Positions 32,749 through 45,000 of a stretch of 64,000 bases of DNA are shown here, piece after piece. Where the stretch lies: the NCBI GenBank assembly GCA_027563935.2, contig CM050450.1, positions 91,944,439-92,008,438 on the forward strand. The letters run 5' to 3'. The translations under genes and the position numbers were made by a program. This DNA comes from Costus lasius (Eukaryota > Streptophyta > Magnoliopsida > Zingiberales > Costaceae). Under the pieces are notes generated by a model. The model was not told the origin of the DNA, did no database searches, and saw nothing but the letters and a program-made list of their open reading frames with translations. Position 1 is the stretch's first letter. Each line of letters begins with the position of its first letter.

Positions 32749-35700
32749 ATGAGCTTCAATGTGCGATCCCTACTGGAAAGGGAGAAGTTTGCTGGGCCGA
32801 ACTTCTCTGACTGGTTCGGACACCTTAAGATCGTACTTAAGGCAGAGAGGAAACTGTATGTCCTCGAGACGGCGATACCGCCGCAGCCCGCTCCGAACGC
32901 CGCAAGGGCGGTTCGGGATGCCTATGAAAAGCACGTCAATGATAGCATTGATGTCGCTTGCCTGATGCTTGCGTCTATGACGCCACCGCTGCAGCGTCAG
33001 CATGAGGATATGTCGGCTATAGAGATTATAGCGAACCTCAAGATGTTGTATGCTGCACAGGCGAGGACAGAACGCTATAATCTGACAAAGCTCTTCTTTC
33101 AGAGCAAACTGGCTGAGGGGAGCCCAGTGGGAGCTCACGTGCTCAAGATGATTGGGCACAAGGAGGCTCTGGAGAAACTGGGGCATACCATCAACCAGGA
33201 GCTTGCTGTAGATATTATTCTGCAGTCTCTCCCGCCTTCTTTCGATGCGTTCATTATTAACTTTAATATGAACAAAATCGATTGTACACCGGCAGAGCTG
33301 TTGAATATGCTCTTGACAACTGAGGAAACTCTGAAGGGTAAGCCTTCAACCTCTGTCTTGATGGTTCCTTCTAGGAACAAGAAGAAGGGGAAGAAGGGCA
33401 AGGCCCCTGTCAAGAATTACAGCAAGGCTCTGAAACAGAAGGTGAAGCGGTCAAAGGACAACAGGTGTTTCCACTGTGGCCAGCTGGGTCACTGGAAAAA
33501 GGACTGCAAAGCGCTCCAAGGAGATAAGAGGGGAAGCATCGCTTCTGGCTCAGGTATATATGTGACTGAGGTCATGTTATCATCTTCTTCTATTTCATGG
33601 GTGTTGGACACTACATGTGGAGTTCACATTTGTTCAAATGTACAGGAACTCAAGAGAAGAAGGCAGGTGGGACAGCATGAGGTAGACCTACGAGTTGGAA
33701 ACGGGGCACGGGTTGCTGCTGTTGCTGTAGGAGACTATTTCATTTCTTTACCATCTGGCATTGTATTGGAATTAAACAATTGTTATTTTGTACCGAGTAT
33801 CACGAAGAATATTATCTCTATTCCTGCTCTTGTCAGGAAAGGATTTGCCTTTGAATGGAATATTTCAAAGTGTGTTTTATCTCTAGATAATATTGTGTAT
33901 GGAACTGGTTCAATTAACAATGGGTTATTCATGTTGGACATGGAAAATTCTTTACAAAACATTGATAATAAGAAAGCCAAGTATGCTGATGACAGCACCT
34001 TGCTATGGCACAGTCGTTTAGGCCATATAAACGAGAAGCGCATTAAGCGGTTGCATGATAATGGACTGCTGGGATCATTCTCCTATGAGGAGATTGATAC
34101 ATGCAAAGCTTGTTTGATGGGTAAAATGACGAAGTCACCTTTTCCTCACAAAGGTCAAAGGGCTTCAGGTTTACTTGACCTTATACACAGTGATGTGTGT
34201 GGGCCATTTAGTAAACATGCCAGAGGTGGCTATCAGTACTTCATTACCTTTACTGATGATTTCAGTAGGTATGGGTATGTCTATCTGATGAGACATAAAA
34301 GTGAATCTTTTGACAAGTTCAAAGAGTTCAAGAATGAATTACAAAATCAGCTAGGCCGAAATATCAAGGCACTTCGCTCAGATCGAGGTGGAGAATACCT
34401 AAGTCATGCATTTACTGACTATCTGAAGGAGTGTGGGATTATCTCACAGCTCACTCCGCCAGGAACACCGCAATGGAATGGTGTGTCCGAGAGGAGAAAT
34501 AGAACGTTACTTGATATGGTTCGTTCTATGATGAGTCAGGCCACTCTTCCATACTCTTTTTGGGGTTTTGCACTGGAAACAGCTGCAAAGGTACTAAACC
34601 GAGTGCCATCCAAGGCAGTTTCAAAGATGCCATATGAGTTATGGTATGGGAAACAGCCTAGCTTGACATTTATCAGGATCTGGGGTTGCGAGGCTTATGT
34701 CAAAAAGCTCGCCTCTGGGAAACTGGAGAGCAGATCTGAGAAATGCATATTTGTCGGTTACCCTAAGGAAACTAAGGGTTATTATTTCTACGATCCCCAG
34801 GAGAACAAGGTATTTGTTGCTCGGACGACAATATTTCTTGAGAAGGAGTTTCTTCTGCAAGAAGCCAGTGGGAGAGAAATAAAGCTGGATGAGAATCCAG
34901 AGGAAGGACAAAGTAGTCAAGCGCAGTTGGATGAGCCTGAGCCGGTGGATCAGGTTGTTGCACAACCTAAGGCTCAGATATCACGGGAACCGCGAAGATC
35001 GGGAAGGATCCGTCGACAGCCTGAGCGCTATGACGGAGTCTACATCATTGATAATGATGAACCCCTAACTTATGCGGATGCGGTCAGTGGACCGGAGTCA
35101 GCTAGATGGCTTGATGCTATGCGAGCCGAGATGGACTCCATGTCAGATAACCAAGTCTGGGATTTGGTTGATCCGCCTCCGGGAGTAATCCCTATGGGCT
35201 GTAAATGGATCTTCAAAAGGAAGATTGACATGGATGGTAACGTGGTTACCTATAAAGGCAGGCTAGTTGCGAAAGGTTTCAAACAAAACTACGGGATAGA
35301 TTATGATGAAACTTTCTCACCTGTAGCCATGTTCAAGTCTATTCGGATTCTTTTCGCGATAGCAGCATATTATGATTATGAGATCTGGCAGATGGATGTG
35401 AAAACAGCTTTCCTTAATGGAAATCTGGATGAGGATGTGTATATGACACAACCTGAGGGTTTCACTAATCCATCAGATCGTCATAAAATATGCAAGTTAA
35501 AGAAGTCCATTTATGGACTGAAACAAGCATCTAGGAGCTGGAATATTCGTTTTGATGAATCAATCTCTGAGTTTGGTTTCATCAAGAACGAAGATGACCC
35601 GTGTGTTTATAAGAGGTTTAGTGGGAGCGTAATTACATTCCTAATCCTCTACGTCGATGATATCTTAATCATTGGAAATGATATTCCTGAACTGCATGCT

Positions 35701-36633
35701 GTTAAAGCATGGTTAGGAAAATGTTTCCAGATGAAAGATCTAGGAGAAGCAGCCTATGTGTTAGGTGTAAAGATCTACAGGGATAGATCTAAGAGGCTTC
35801 TCGGGTTGTGCCAGAGTACTTACATCGATAAGGTCCTGGAAAGATTCCATTTAGAGAATTCTAAAAGGGGATATCTCCCAGTCAGACATGGTCTGAATCT
35901 TTCGAAGAGTCAGTGTCCACAAACACAGACTGAGAAAGATGAAATGGACAATACGCCTTATGCTTCGGCTATTGGGTCCATAATGTATGCGATGTTGTGT
36001 ACTCGCCCAGATGTCGCTTACGGGTTAAGCGTGACCAGTCGTTTCCAAAGTAATCCAGGTTTGGCGCACTGGATTGCAGTCCAGAACATCTTAAAATATC
36101 TGCGGAGGACCAAAGATATGTTCTTGATATATGGTGGTCAGGAAGAACTCAGTATAGAGGGATATACTGACGCTTCGTTCCAGTCGGACCAGGATGATTT
36201 CCGATCGCAATCAGGCTATGTTTTTAGCTTGAATGGTGGAGCAGTGGTGTGGAAGAGTTTCAAACAGTCAACTATTGCTGATTCCACAACAGAAGCCGAG
36301 TATGTTGCAGCCTCGGAAGCATCCAAGGAGGCAGTGTGGATTCGTAAGTTCGTGAGTGAACTTGGTGTCGTTCCTTCGAGTGCTGATCCTTTGGTTATCT
36401 TCTGTGATAACACTGGAGCAATCGCACAAGCAAAGGAACCACGGTCGCACCAGAAGTCCAAGCACATACAGAGACAGTTTCACTTGATCTGGGAGATCAT
36501 TGATCGAGGCGAGATCAAAATATGCAAGGTTCATACAGATGACAATCTGGCAGACCCGCTTACCAAGCCTCTGGCGCAGCAGAAGCATGAGCAGCACTAT
36601 AATAATATGGGTTTGAGATTTCTCAACCATTAG
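32749..36633 (+). CDS. Gag-Pol polyprotein of Ty1/copia element X3 (complete frame)
   Basis: The 1,294-aa polyprotein carries the copia order gag-PR-IN-RT-RH. Gag spans about residues 1-235, with a basic NKKKGKKGK segment. The CCHC zinc knuckle is at C240, C243, H248, C253. The protease motif is D287-T288-T289-C-G; relatives have DTACG, so T289 is an X3-specific G-to-A change beside the catalytic Asp. The integrase zinc finger is H421/H426 and C452/C455; catalytic D482, D545, E581 (35 residues between the last two). RT has QMDVKTAFLNG and Y968-V-D-D; RNase H has D1141 (YTDASF), TEAEY and CDNTGA. It ends in TAG at 36631-36633, just before the PPT. The ATG at 32749 is the first in frame after the candidate splice acceptor; an upstream start through splicing is possible. 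No stop or frameshift occurs, but protease activity is uncertain. Confidence 0.97.
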   Translation: MSFNVRSLLEREKFAGPNFSDWFGHLKIVLKAERKLYVLETAIPPQPAPNAARAVRDAYEKHVNDSIDVACLMLASMTPPLQRQHEDMSAIEIIANLKMLYAAQARTERYNLTKLFFQSKLAEGSPVGAHVLKMIGHKEALEKLGHTINQELAVDIILQSLPPSFDAFIINFNMNKIDCTPAELLNMLLTTEETLKGKPSTSVLMVPSRNKKKGKKGKAPVKNYSKALKQKVKRSKDNRCFHCGQLGHWKKDCKALQGDKRGSIASGSGIYVTEVMLSSSSISWVLDTTCGVHICSNVQELKRRRQVGQHEVDLRVGNGARVAAVAVGDYFISLPSGIVLELNNCYFVPSITKNIISIPALVRKGFAFEWNISKCVLSLDNIVYGTGSINNGLFMLDMENSLQNIDNKKAKYADDSTLLWHSRLGHINEKRIKRLHDNGLLGSFSYEEIDTCKACLMGKMTKSPFPHKGQRASGLLDLIHSDVCGPFSKHARGGYQYFITFTDDFSRYGYVYLMRHKSESFDKFKEFKNELQNQLGRNIKALRSDRGGEYLSHAFTDYLKECGIISQLTPPGTPQWNGVSERRNRTLLDMVRSMMSQATLPYSFWGFALETAAKVLNRVPSKAVSKMPYELWYGKQPSLTFIRIWGCEAYVKKLASGKLESRSEKCIFVGYPKETKGYYFYDPQENKVFVARTTIFLEKEFLLQEASGREIKLDENPEEGQSSQAQLDEPEPVDQVVAQPKAQISREPRRSGRIRRQPERYDGVYIIDNDEPLTYADAVSGPESARWLDAMRAEMDSMSDNQVWDLVDPPPGVIPMGCKWIFKRKIDMDGNVVTYKGRLVAKGFKQNYGIDYDETFSPVAMFKSIRILFAIAAYYDYEIWQMDVKTAFLNGNLDEDVYMTQPEGFTNPSDRHKICKLKKSIYGLKQASRSWNIRFDESISEFGFIKNEDDPCVYKRFSGSVITFLILYVDDILIIGNDIPELHAVKAWLGKCFQMKDLGEAAYVLGVKIYRDRSKRLLGLCQSTYIDKVLERFHLENSKRGYLPVRHGLNLSKSQCPQTQTEKDEMDNTPYASAIGSIMYAMLCTRPDVAYGLSVTSRFQSNPGLAHWIAVQNILKYLRRTKDMFLIYGGQEELSIEGYTDASFQSDQDDFRSQSGYVFSLNGGAVVWKSFKQSTIADSTTEAEYVAASEASKEAVWIRKFVSELGVVPSSADPLVIFCDNTGAIAQAKEPRSHQKSKHIQRQFHLIWEIIDRGEIKICKVHTDDNLADPLTKPLAQQKHEQHYNNMGLRFLNH

Positions 36634-36642
36634 ATTAAGTGC

Positions 36643-36653
36643 AAGTGGGAGAT
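36643..36653 (+). other. Polypurine tract of X3
   Basis: AAGTGGGAGAT directly before the 3' LTR. Confidence 0.92.
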
Positions 36654-38360
36654 TGTTGGGGTATGCCCTTAAGGCTAATGTTTGAGGCCTTTGGGATTGT
36701 AATAAGTATCATGTAATAAACTCTTGTGTTTATAAAGGCATGGTTATTATTCAGGTTGTTACCTTGTCTGCTGTAATAAGTGTACTTCTGAATAATGTCT
36801 CAAAGCTGTTCAGCTAGGCTGACAGGCTATATGTCCTTAGTCGAGATATCTTGGTGAACATGAGACAGCCTTGATATGATTGAGACTAATATGTGTGCTA
36901 ATCTTATAGGATGCTTCGAGCATGGAATAAGATGTAGACTCATGGGTACATTGGATGTACTGGACAGACCCTACTGGGATATTCCATTGCTTGTCACAAT
37001 GTGAATGATCCTTGTAAGCAGCAAGTGGCACATGTCCTTTGACTTGAGATCACTTGTGTTTCTAAATGATGATTGTCATTGTTTTGAGGTAGTTCAATAT
37101 CATTTGAAACATAATGATTATAGACTATCTTGGATGGTGAGCTTGAGTCAGGTTAGGGCACTTGTGATAGATAAAGGATTGCCGTCTCCTTGTTTAAGGA
37201 GTGTGATGTTCTAAAGGGCCCCCCTGTATGAGAAGATTGAGATAGTGTATGGCCATACCCAGATGACTGTGATCATCTGATCTAATCATGCTCATCGTAT
37301 TGGAGTTACAGGCTTGACATGCTTGTCCAATAAGAACATCCAGTGGCAAAGGAAACATGCATGCCTCGTGAGTTTGATTCACACTTGTGCCATGGTTTGG
37401 GTGTAGTCTTGGAAGACTCTTTCCTTTATATCGGGAGACAGTGATGTGTTGCTAGATACCCCTCACTAATCGTGATAACGAAAGTTATCGTTACCGACAT
37501 TTAAAGGAAACCCTTAGGGTCGCACAATTTGGTGATATGGCTTGCTTAAGTCAGATCGTGTGGACTGAATTATTTCGGTTCAGTTTAAAGGGATTTAATC
37601 TCTGATTGTAAGTGAGATCTGGTCTGATCATGTTTGATTGATTAGGGCTTTAGATCGGTAAGCTTCGATCGAGAGAGATGATGCTAGATCGATGCGATCA
37701 GAAGCGTCAGATGATGAATGGTCAGATCTTGGACTTTGGGGTCTAAGTTGATCTAGACTTAATGCTTGGGCTGATTTGGTTTCGCTATTGAACCAAGGGT
37801 ATTGAACCGGCTCATGGGTTGAGCGCATGGTTCAAGAGGGAGAAGGAGTTGCGTTTGGTTCATGGAGACATGAACGCATGAACGCATACTCTTAATGGTT
37901 GCCATTTTTGGAAAGTTCCAAAATGAAAACGCATATGCGTTCATGGCTTGAAGTCTCCCTAATGTTTTTCGGTTACACCTCTCTCTTGTTGCGTGGTGAA
38001 ACGAATTTTTTCCTCTCGACGAAGTGAGGGTGTTGACGAGAAGAAGAAGAACCGGCCAAGCAAAAGGAAGTCTTCATCTCTTCCCTACACTCGATCATTG
38101 ACATCTTGGCACTTTTGCTAGCACAAGAGGTGCGCAAGTTGGGAGTCTTCATCGCCTTTGTGTGTGAACTTTTGGAGGAGATCAAAGTTGCTCTCTTCTT
38201 CCAAGCTGACCTCCAATCTATGGCTATGGTATAGATCTAAACTCATAGCTTCAAGTTGATCATATGGTTGTCATATGCGATCTTTTAGAAACCCTCTTTC
38301 CGTCATGCTTGCTAGATGTGCATGTTTAGGGTTTCAGCCCCTTAATAAGGGTTTCTTTCA
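36654..38360 (+). repeat. 3' LTR of X3
   Basis: 1,707 bp. By direct reading it differs from the 5' LTR at six sites, all in the second half. Confidence 0.96.
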
Positions 38361-38365
38361 GTTTC

Positions 38366-40376
38366 AAAGACCCCATTTGAATTATGGTATGGGAAACAGC
38401 CTAGCTTGACATTTATTAAGATCTGGGGCTGCGAGGCTTATGTCAAAAAGCTCGCCTCTGGGAAACTAGAGAGCAGATCTGACAAATATATCTTTGTCGG
38501 TTACCCTAAGGAAACTAAGGGTTATTATTTCTACGATGCCAAGGAGAACAAGGTATTTGTTGCTCAGACGGCCATTTTTCTTGAGAAGGAGTTTCTTCTG
38601 CAAGAGGCCAGTGGGAGAGAAATAAAGCTGGATGAGAATCCAGAGGAAGGACAAAGTAGTCAAGCACAGTTGGATGAGCCTGAGCCGGTGGAACAGGTTA
38701 CTGAACAATCTGAGGCTCAGATATCACGGGAACCGCGAAGATCGGGAAGGATCCGTCGACAGCCTGATCGCTATGACGGAGTCTACATCATTGATAATGA
38801 TGAACCCCTCACTTATGCGGATGCGGTCAGTGGACCGGACTCAGCTAGATGGCTTGAAGCTATGCGAGCCGAAATGGACTCCATGTCAGATAACCAAGTA
38901 TGGGATTTGGTTGATCCGCCTCCGGGAGTTATCCCTATAGGCTGTAAATGGATCTTCAAGAAGAAGATTGACATGGATGGTAACGTGGTTACCTATAAAG
39001 GCAGGCTAGTTGCGAAAGGTTTCAAACAAATCTACGGGATAGATTATGATGAAACTTTCTCACCTGTAGCCATGTTTAAGTCTATTCGGATTCTTTTCGC
39101 GATAGCAGCATATTATGATTATGAGATCTGGCAGATGGATGTGAAGACTGCTTTCCTTAATGGAAATTTGCAAGAGGATGTGTATATGACACAACCTGAA
39201 GGTTTCGCTATTCCATCAGATCGTCATAAAATATGCAAGTTAAAGAAGTCCATTTATGGACTTAAACAAGCATCAAGAAGCTGGAATATTCGTTTTGATG
39301 AATCAATCAGTGAATTTGGTTTCATCAAGAACGAAGATGACCCGTGTGTATATAAAAGTTTTAGTGGGAGCGTAATTACTTTCCTAGTCCTCTACGTCGA
39401 TGATATCTTAATCATTGGAAATGATATTCCTGAATTGCATGCTGTTAAGGCATGGTTAAGGAAATATTTCCAGATGAAAGATTTAGGAGAGGCAGCCTAT
39501 GTATTAGGTGTGAAGATCTACAGGGATAGATCTAAGAGGCTTCTCGGGCTGTGCCAGAGTACATACATCGATAAAGTCCTGGAAAGATTCCATTTAGAGA
39601 ATTCTAAAAGAGGATATCTTCCAGTCAGACATGGTCTGAATCTTTCGAAGAGTCAGTGTCCACAAACACAGACTGAGAAAGATGAAATGGACAATACACC
39701 TTATGCTTCGGCTATTGGGTCCATTATGTATGCGATGTTGTGTACTCGCCCAGACGTCGCTTATGGGTTAAGCGTGACCAGTCGATTCCAAAGTAATCCA
39801 GGTCAGGCGCACTGGATTGCAGTCAAGAACATCTTGAAATATCTGCGGAGGACCAAAGATATGTTCTTGATATATGGTGGTCAGGAAGAACTCAGTATTG
39901 AAGGATATACTGACGCTTCGTTCCAGTCTGACCAGGATGATTTCCGATCGCAATCAGGCTATGTTTTTAGCTTAAATGGAGGAGCAGTGGTGTGGAAGAG
40001 TTTCAAACAGTCTATCGTTACTGATTTCACAACTGAAGCCGAGTATGTTGCAGCCTCAGAAGCATCCAAGGAGGCAGTGTGGATTCGTAAGTTCGTGAGA
40101 GAACTTGGTGTTGTTCCTTCGAGTGCAGATCCTTTGGTTATCTTCTGTGATAACACTGGAGCAATCGCACAGGCAAAGGAACCACGGTCGCACTAGAAGT
40201 CCAAGCACATACAGAGACGGTTTCACTTGATCCGGGAGATCATTGATCATGGCGAGATCAAAGTCTGCAAGGTTCATACAGATGACAATCTGCCTGACCC
40301 GCTTACCAAGCCTCTGGCGCAGCAGAAGCATGAGAAGCACTGTAATAATATGGGTTTGAGATTTCTCAACCATTAG
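38366..40376 (+). pseudogene. pol of X2, part 2 (integrase end, RT, RNase H)
   Basis: Continues X2's frame after X3 (codons KTPFELWYGKQPS...). It includes the integrase C-terminus, RT with QMDVKTAFLNG and YVDDIL, and RNase H with TDASF, TEAEY and CDNTGA. A TAG at 40194-40196 replaces CAG in the PRSHQKS motif. The natural stop is at 40374-40376. The stretch 38406-40196 (596 residues) is open. Confidence 0.94.
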
Positions 40377-40396
40377 ATTAAGTGCAAGTGGGAGAT

Positions 40397-42085
40397 TGTT
40401 GGGGTATGCCCTTAAGGCTAATGTTTGAGGCCTTGGGATTGTATCAGTATCATGTATAAACTCTTTTGTTTATAAAGGCAATGGTTGTTATTCAGTTTGT
40501 TACATTGTCTGCTGCAATAAGTGTGCTTCTGAATAATGTCTCAAAGCTGTTCAGCTAGGCTGACATGTACTTTTGTCCTTAGTCGATATATCTTGGTGAA
40601 CATGAGACAGCCTTGATATGATTGAGACTAATATGTGTTCTAATCTTATAGGATGCTTCGAGCATGGAATAAGATGTAGACTCATGGGTACATTGGATGT
40701 ACTGGACAGACCCTACTAGGATATTCAATTGCTTGTCATAATGTGAATAATCCTTGATTGTAACAAGTGGCACATGTCCTCTGACTTGAGATCGCTTGTG
40801 TTTCTACATGATGATTGTCATTGTTTTGAGTTAGTTCAATATCATTTGAAACATAATGATTATAGACTATCTTGGATAATGAGCTTGAGTCAGGTTAGGG
40901 CACTAGTGATAGACAAAGGATTGCCATCTCCTTGATTGGAGTGTGATGTTTAAATGGGGCCCCCCTAGATGAGATGATTGAGAAAGTGTATGGCCATACC
41001 CAGGTGACTATGTTCATCTGATCTAATCATGCTCATCATATTGGAGTTACAAGCTTGACACGCTTGTCCAATAAGAACATCCAGTGGCAAAGGAATCATG
41101 TATGCTTTGTGAGTTTGATTCACACTTGTGCTGTGATTTGGGTGTAGTCTTGGAAGACTCTTTCCTTTATATCGGGAGACAGTGATGTGTTGCTAGATAC
41201 CCCTCACTGATCGTGATAATGTAAGTTATCGTTACCGACATTTAAAGGAAACCCTCAGGGTCGCACAATTTGATGATATGGCTTACTTAAGTCAGATCAT
41301 GTGGACTGAATTGTTTGGGTTCAGTTTAAATGGATTTAATCTCTGATTGTGAGTGAGATCTGGTCTGATCATGTTTGATTGATTAGGGCTTGAGATCGGT
41401 AAGGTTCGATCGAGAGAATGGATGCTAGATCCCTCAGATCAGAAGCATCAAGAAGTGAGCGGTCAGATCTTAAGCCTTAGGGGTTTATTATGATCTGGAC
41501 TAGTTGCTTGGTTTATTTGGTTATTGAACCAAATCAATTTGAACCAGCTCATTGAATGAGCGTATGGTTCAATTAAAGAGGCAATTGCGATTGGGGTAAT
41601 GCATGGTCGCAAGTGGAGATGGTGTTTGCTATTTTTAGATAGCATGTCACATTCGTGACCACTTCTCACGTTAGCTCTCACGACGCTAATCTCTTTCGCC
41701 TCTTGCCCCCTTTCCTCTAGTCTCTTGACACTCGTGTTGTGAAGAGGTTGACGAAAAGAAGAGGAAAAGAAATTGCCAAGCAGAGAAGCTCTTCATCCTT
41801 TCCATTCGACAAAGAACGCTTTGGGACCTTGCTAGCACAAGGAACGCCAAAGGGAGTAGGCGACATCAATTGTGTGCGTCGCTTTGGAGAAGATCTCTTT
41901 TGGTCTTTGATTCCAAGACACCATCCAAGTGATGACAATGGTGAGAATTTTTTCTTATCTATTCAAGTTTTCGATAGTTGATCATATAATGCATGCTATT
42001 CGATCCTAAGGAAACCCTAGATTCCGCCTATGCCATTTTATCCTTGCGGATGCTTTAGGGTTTCGCCCCCCAGTGGGAACCTTCA
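40397..42085 (+). repeat. 3' LTR of X2
   Basis: 1,689 bp ending ...AACCTTCA, followed by TSD gagtt. The PPT AAGTGGGAGAT is at 40386-40396. Confidence 0.95.
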
Positions 42086-42090
42086 GAGTT

Positions 42091-45000
42091 CACATTTGTT
42101 CAAATGTACAGGAACTCAAGAGAAGAAGACAGGTGGGACAGAATGAGGTGGACCTACGTGTTGGAAACGGGGCACGGGTTGCTGCTGTTGCTATAGGACA
42201 ATATAACATCTCTTTACCATCTGGTCTTGTATTAGAACTGGACAATTGTTATTTTGTACCGAGCATAACTAAGAATATTATCTCAATTCCTGCTCTTGTC
42301 AGGAAAGGGTTTTCCTTTGAATGCAAAACTTTAAAGTGTTGTATTTCATTTGATAATATTGTTTATGCTACTGGGTCGATTAACAATGGGTTATACATGT
42401 TGGACATGGAATGTTCTGTACAACAAATTGATAATAAGAAGGCCAAGTATGCTGATGACAGCACCTTGCTATGGCATAGTCGTTTAGGCCATATTAACAA
42501 GAAGCGCATTAAGCGGTTGCATGACCATGGACTGCTGGGATCATTCTCCTATGAGGAGCTTGATACATGCAAAGCTTGTTTAATGGGCAAAATGACGAAG
42601 ACTCCTTTTTCTAATAAAGGTCAAAGGGCTTCAGGTTTACTTGACCTCATTCACAGTGATGTATGTGGGCCATTTAGTAAACATGCCAGAGGTGGCTATT
42701 CATACTTCATTACCTTTACTGATGATTTCAGTAGATATGGTTATGTCTATCTAATGAGACATAAGAGTGAATCTTTTGACAAGTTCAAAGAGTTCAAAAA
42801 TGAAGTACAGAATCAGCTAGGCCGGAATATCAAGGCACTTCGATCCGATCGAGGTGGAGAATACTTGAGTCGAGAGTTTACTGACTATCTGAAGGAGTGT
42901 GGGATTATCTCACAGCTCACTCCGCCAGGAACACCGCAATGGAATGGTGTGTCCGAGAGGAGAAATAGAACCTTATTGGATATGGTTCGTTCAATGATGA
43001 GTCAGGCTACTCTACCTTACTCCTTTTGGGGATTTGCACTGGAAACAGCTGCAAAGGTACTAAACCGAGTGCCATCCAAGGCCGTTTCAAAGACTCCATA
43101 TGAGTTATGGTATAGGAAACAGCCGAGCTTGACATTTATTAAAATCTGGGGTTGCGAGGCTTATGTCAAAAAGCTCGCCTCTGGGAAACTAGAGAGCAGA
43201 TCTTATAAATGTATCTTTGTCGGTTACCCTAAAGAAACTAAGGGTTATTATTTCTTTGATCCCAAGGAGAACGAAATATTTGTTGCTCGAACGGCTATTT
43301 TTCTTGAGAAGGAATTTCTTCTGCAGGAAGCCAGTGGGAGAGAAATAAAACTGGATGAAAGTCCAGAAGAGGGACAAAGTAGTCAAGCTCAGTTGGATGA
43401 GCCTGAGCAAATAGAACAGGTTGATGTTCAACCTGAGGCTCAGATATCACGGGAATCGCGAAGATCGGGAAGGATCCGTCGACAGCCTGAGCGCTATGAC
43501 GGAGTCTACATCATTGATGATGAACCCCTCACTTATGCGGATGCGGTCAGTGGACCGAAATCAGCAAGATGGCTTGAAGCTATGCGAGCCGAGATGGACT
43601 CCATGTCATATAACCAAGTCTGGGATTTGGTTGATCCGCCTCAGGGAGTAATCCCTATAGGCTGTAAGTGGATCTTCAAAAGGAAGATTGACATGGATGG
43701 TAACGTGGTTACCTATAAAGGTAGGCTAGTTGCGAAAGGTTTCAAACAAATCTACGGGATAGATTATGATGAAACTTTCTCTCCTGTAGCCATGTTCAAG
43801 TCTATTCGGATTATTCTCGCGATAGCTGCATATTATGATTATGAGATATGGCAAATGGATGTGAAAACCGCTTTCCTTAATGGAAAACTAGAAGAGGATG
43901 TGTATATGACACAACCTAGAGGTTTGATCAATCCATCAGATCGTCATAAAATATGCAAATTAAAGAAGTCCATTTATGGACTAAAACAAGCATCTAGAAG
44001 CTGGAATATTCGTTTTGATGAATCAGTTTGTGAATTTGGTTTCATCAAAAATGAAGATGACCCGTGTGTATATAAGAGGTTTAGTGGGAGCGTGATTACT
44101 TTCCTAGTCCTCTACGTCGATGATATCTTGATCATTGGAAACGATATTCCTGAACAGCATGCGGTCAAAGCATGGTTAAGAAAATGTTTCCAGATGAAAG
44201 ATTTAGGAGAAGCAGCCTATGTATTAGGTGTGTAGATCTATAGAGATAGATCTAATAGGCTTCTCGGGCTGTGCCAGAGTACTTACATCGATAAAGTCCA
44301 AGAGAGATTCCATTTAGAAAATTCTAAAAGAGGATATCTTCCAGTCAGACATGGTCTGAATCTTTCTAAGAGCCAGTGTCCTCAAACACAATCTGAGAAA
44401 GATGAAATGGACAATACGCCTTATGCTTCGGCTATTGGATCCATCATGTATGCGATGTTGTGTACTCGCCCAGACGTCGCTTACGGGTTAAGCGTCACCA
44501 GTCGATTCCAAAGTAATCCAGGTAAGGAACACTGGATTGCGGTCAAGAACATTTTGAAATATCTTCGGAGGACCAAAGATATGTTCTTGATTTATGGAGG
44601 TCAGGAAGAACTCAGTATTGAAGGATATACTGACGCTTCGTTCCAATCTAACTAGGATGATTTCCGATCGCAATCAGGCTATGTTTTTAGCTTGAATGGA
44701 GGAGCAGTGGTGTGGAAAAGTTTCAAACAATCAATTGTTGCTGATTCCACAACAGAAGCCGAGTATGTTGCAACCTCAGAAGCATCAAAGGAAGCAGTGT
44801 GGATTCGTAAGTTCGTTCAGGAACTTGGTGTTATTCCTTCGAGTGCAGATCCTTTGGTTATCTTCTGTGATAACACTGGAGCAATAGCACAAGCAAAGGA
44901 ACCACGGTCACACCAGAAGTCCAAGCACATACAGAGAAGGTTTCATTTGATCCGTGAGATCATAGATCGTGGAGAGATCAAGATCTGCAAGGTTCATACA

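Larger units (their letters stand above)
29171..38360 (+). mobile_element. Element X3: youngest, structurally complete family-1 Ty1/copia
   Basis: 9,190 bp with perfect TSD gtttc (29166-29170 and 38361-38365), inserted in X2's integrase. The two LTRs are both 1,707 bp and differ at six positions by eye, five of them transitions. PBS, leader, an uninterrupted 1,294-aa polyprotein frame and PPT are all present. It is the innermost layer and the least decayed, hence the most recent arrival in the stack. Confidence 0.97.
23877..42085 (+). mobile_element. Element X2: family-1 Ty1/copia inserted in X1, split by X3
   Basis: LTRs at 23877-25564 and 40397-42085, perfect TSD gagtt (23872-23876 and 42086-42090), inserted in X1's protease codons. 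The LTRs differ at roughly 20 sites by eye. Coding parts are 27389-28159, 28160-29170 and 38366-40376. Removing X2 restores X1's reading frame. Confidence 0.96.
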
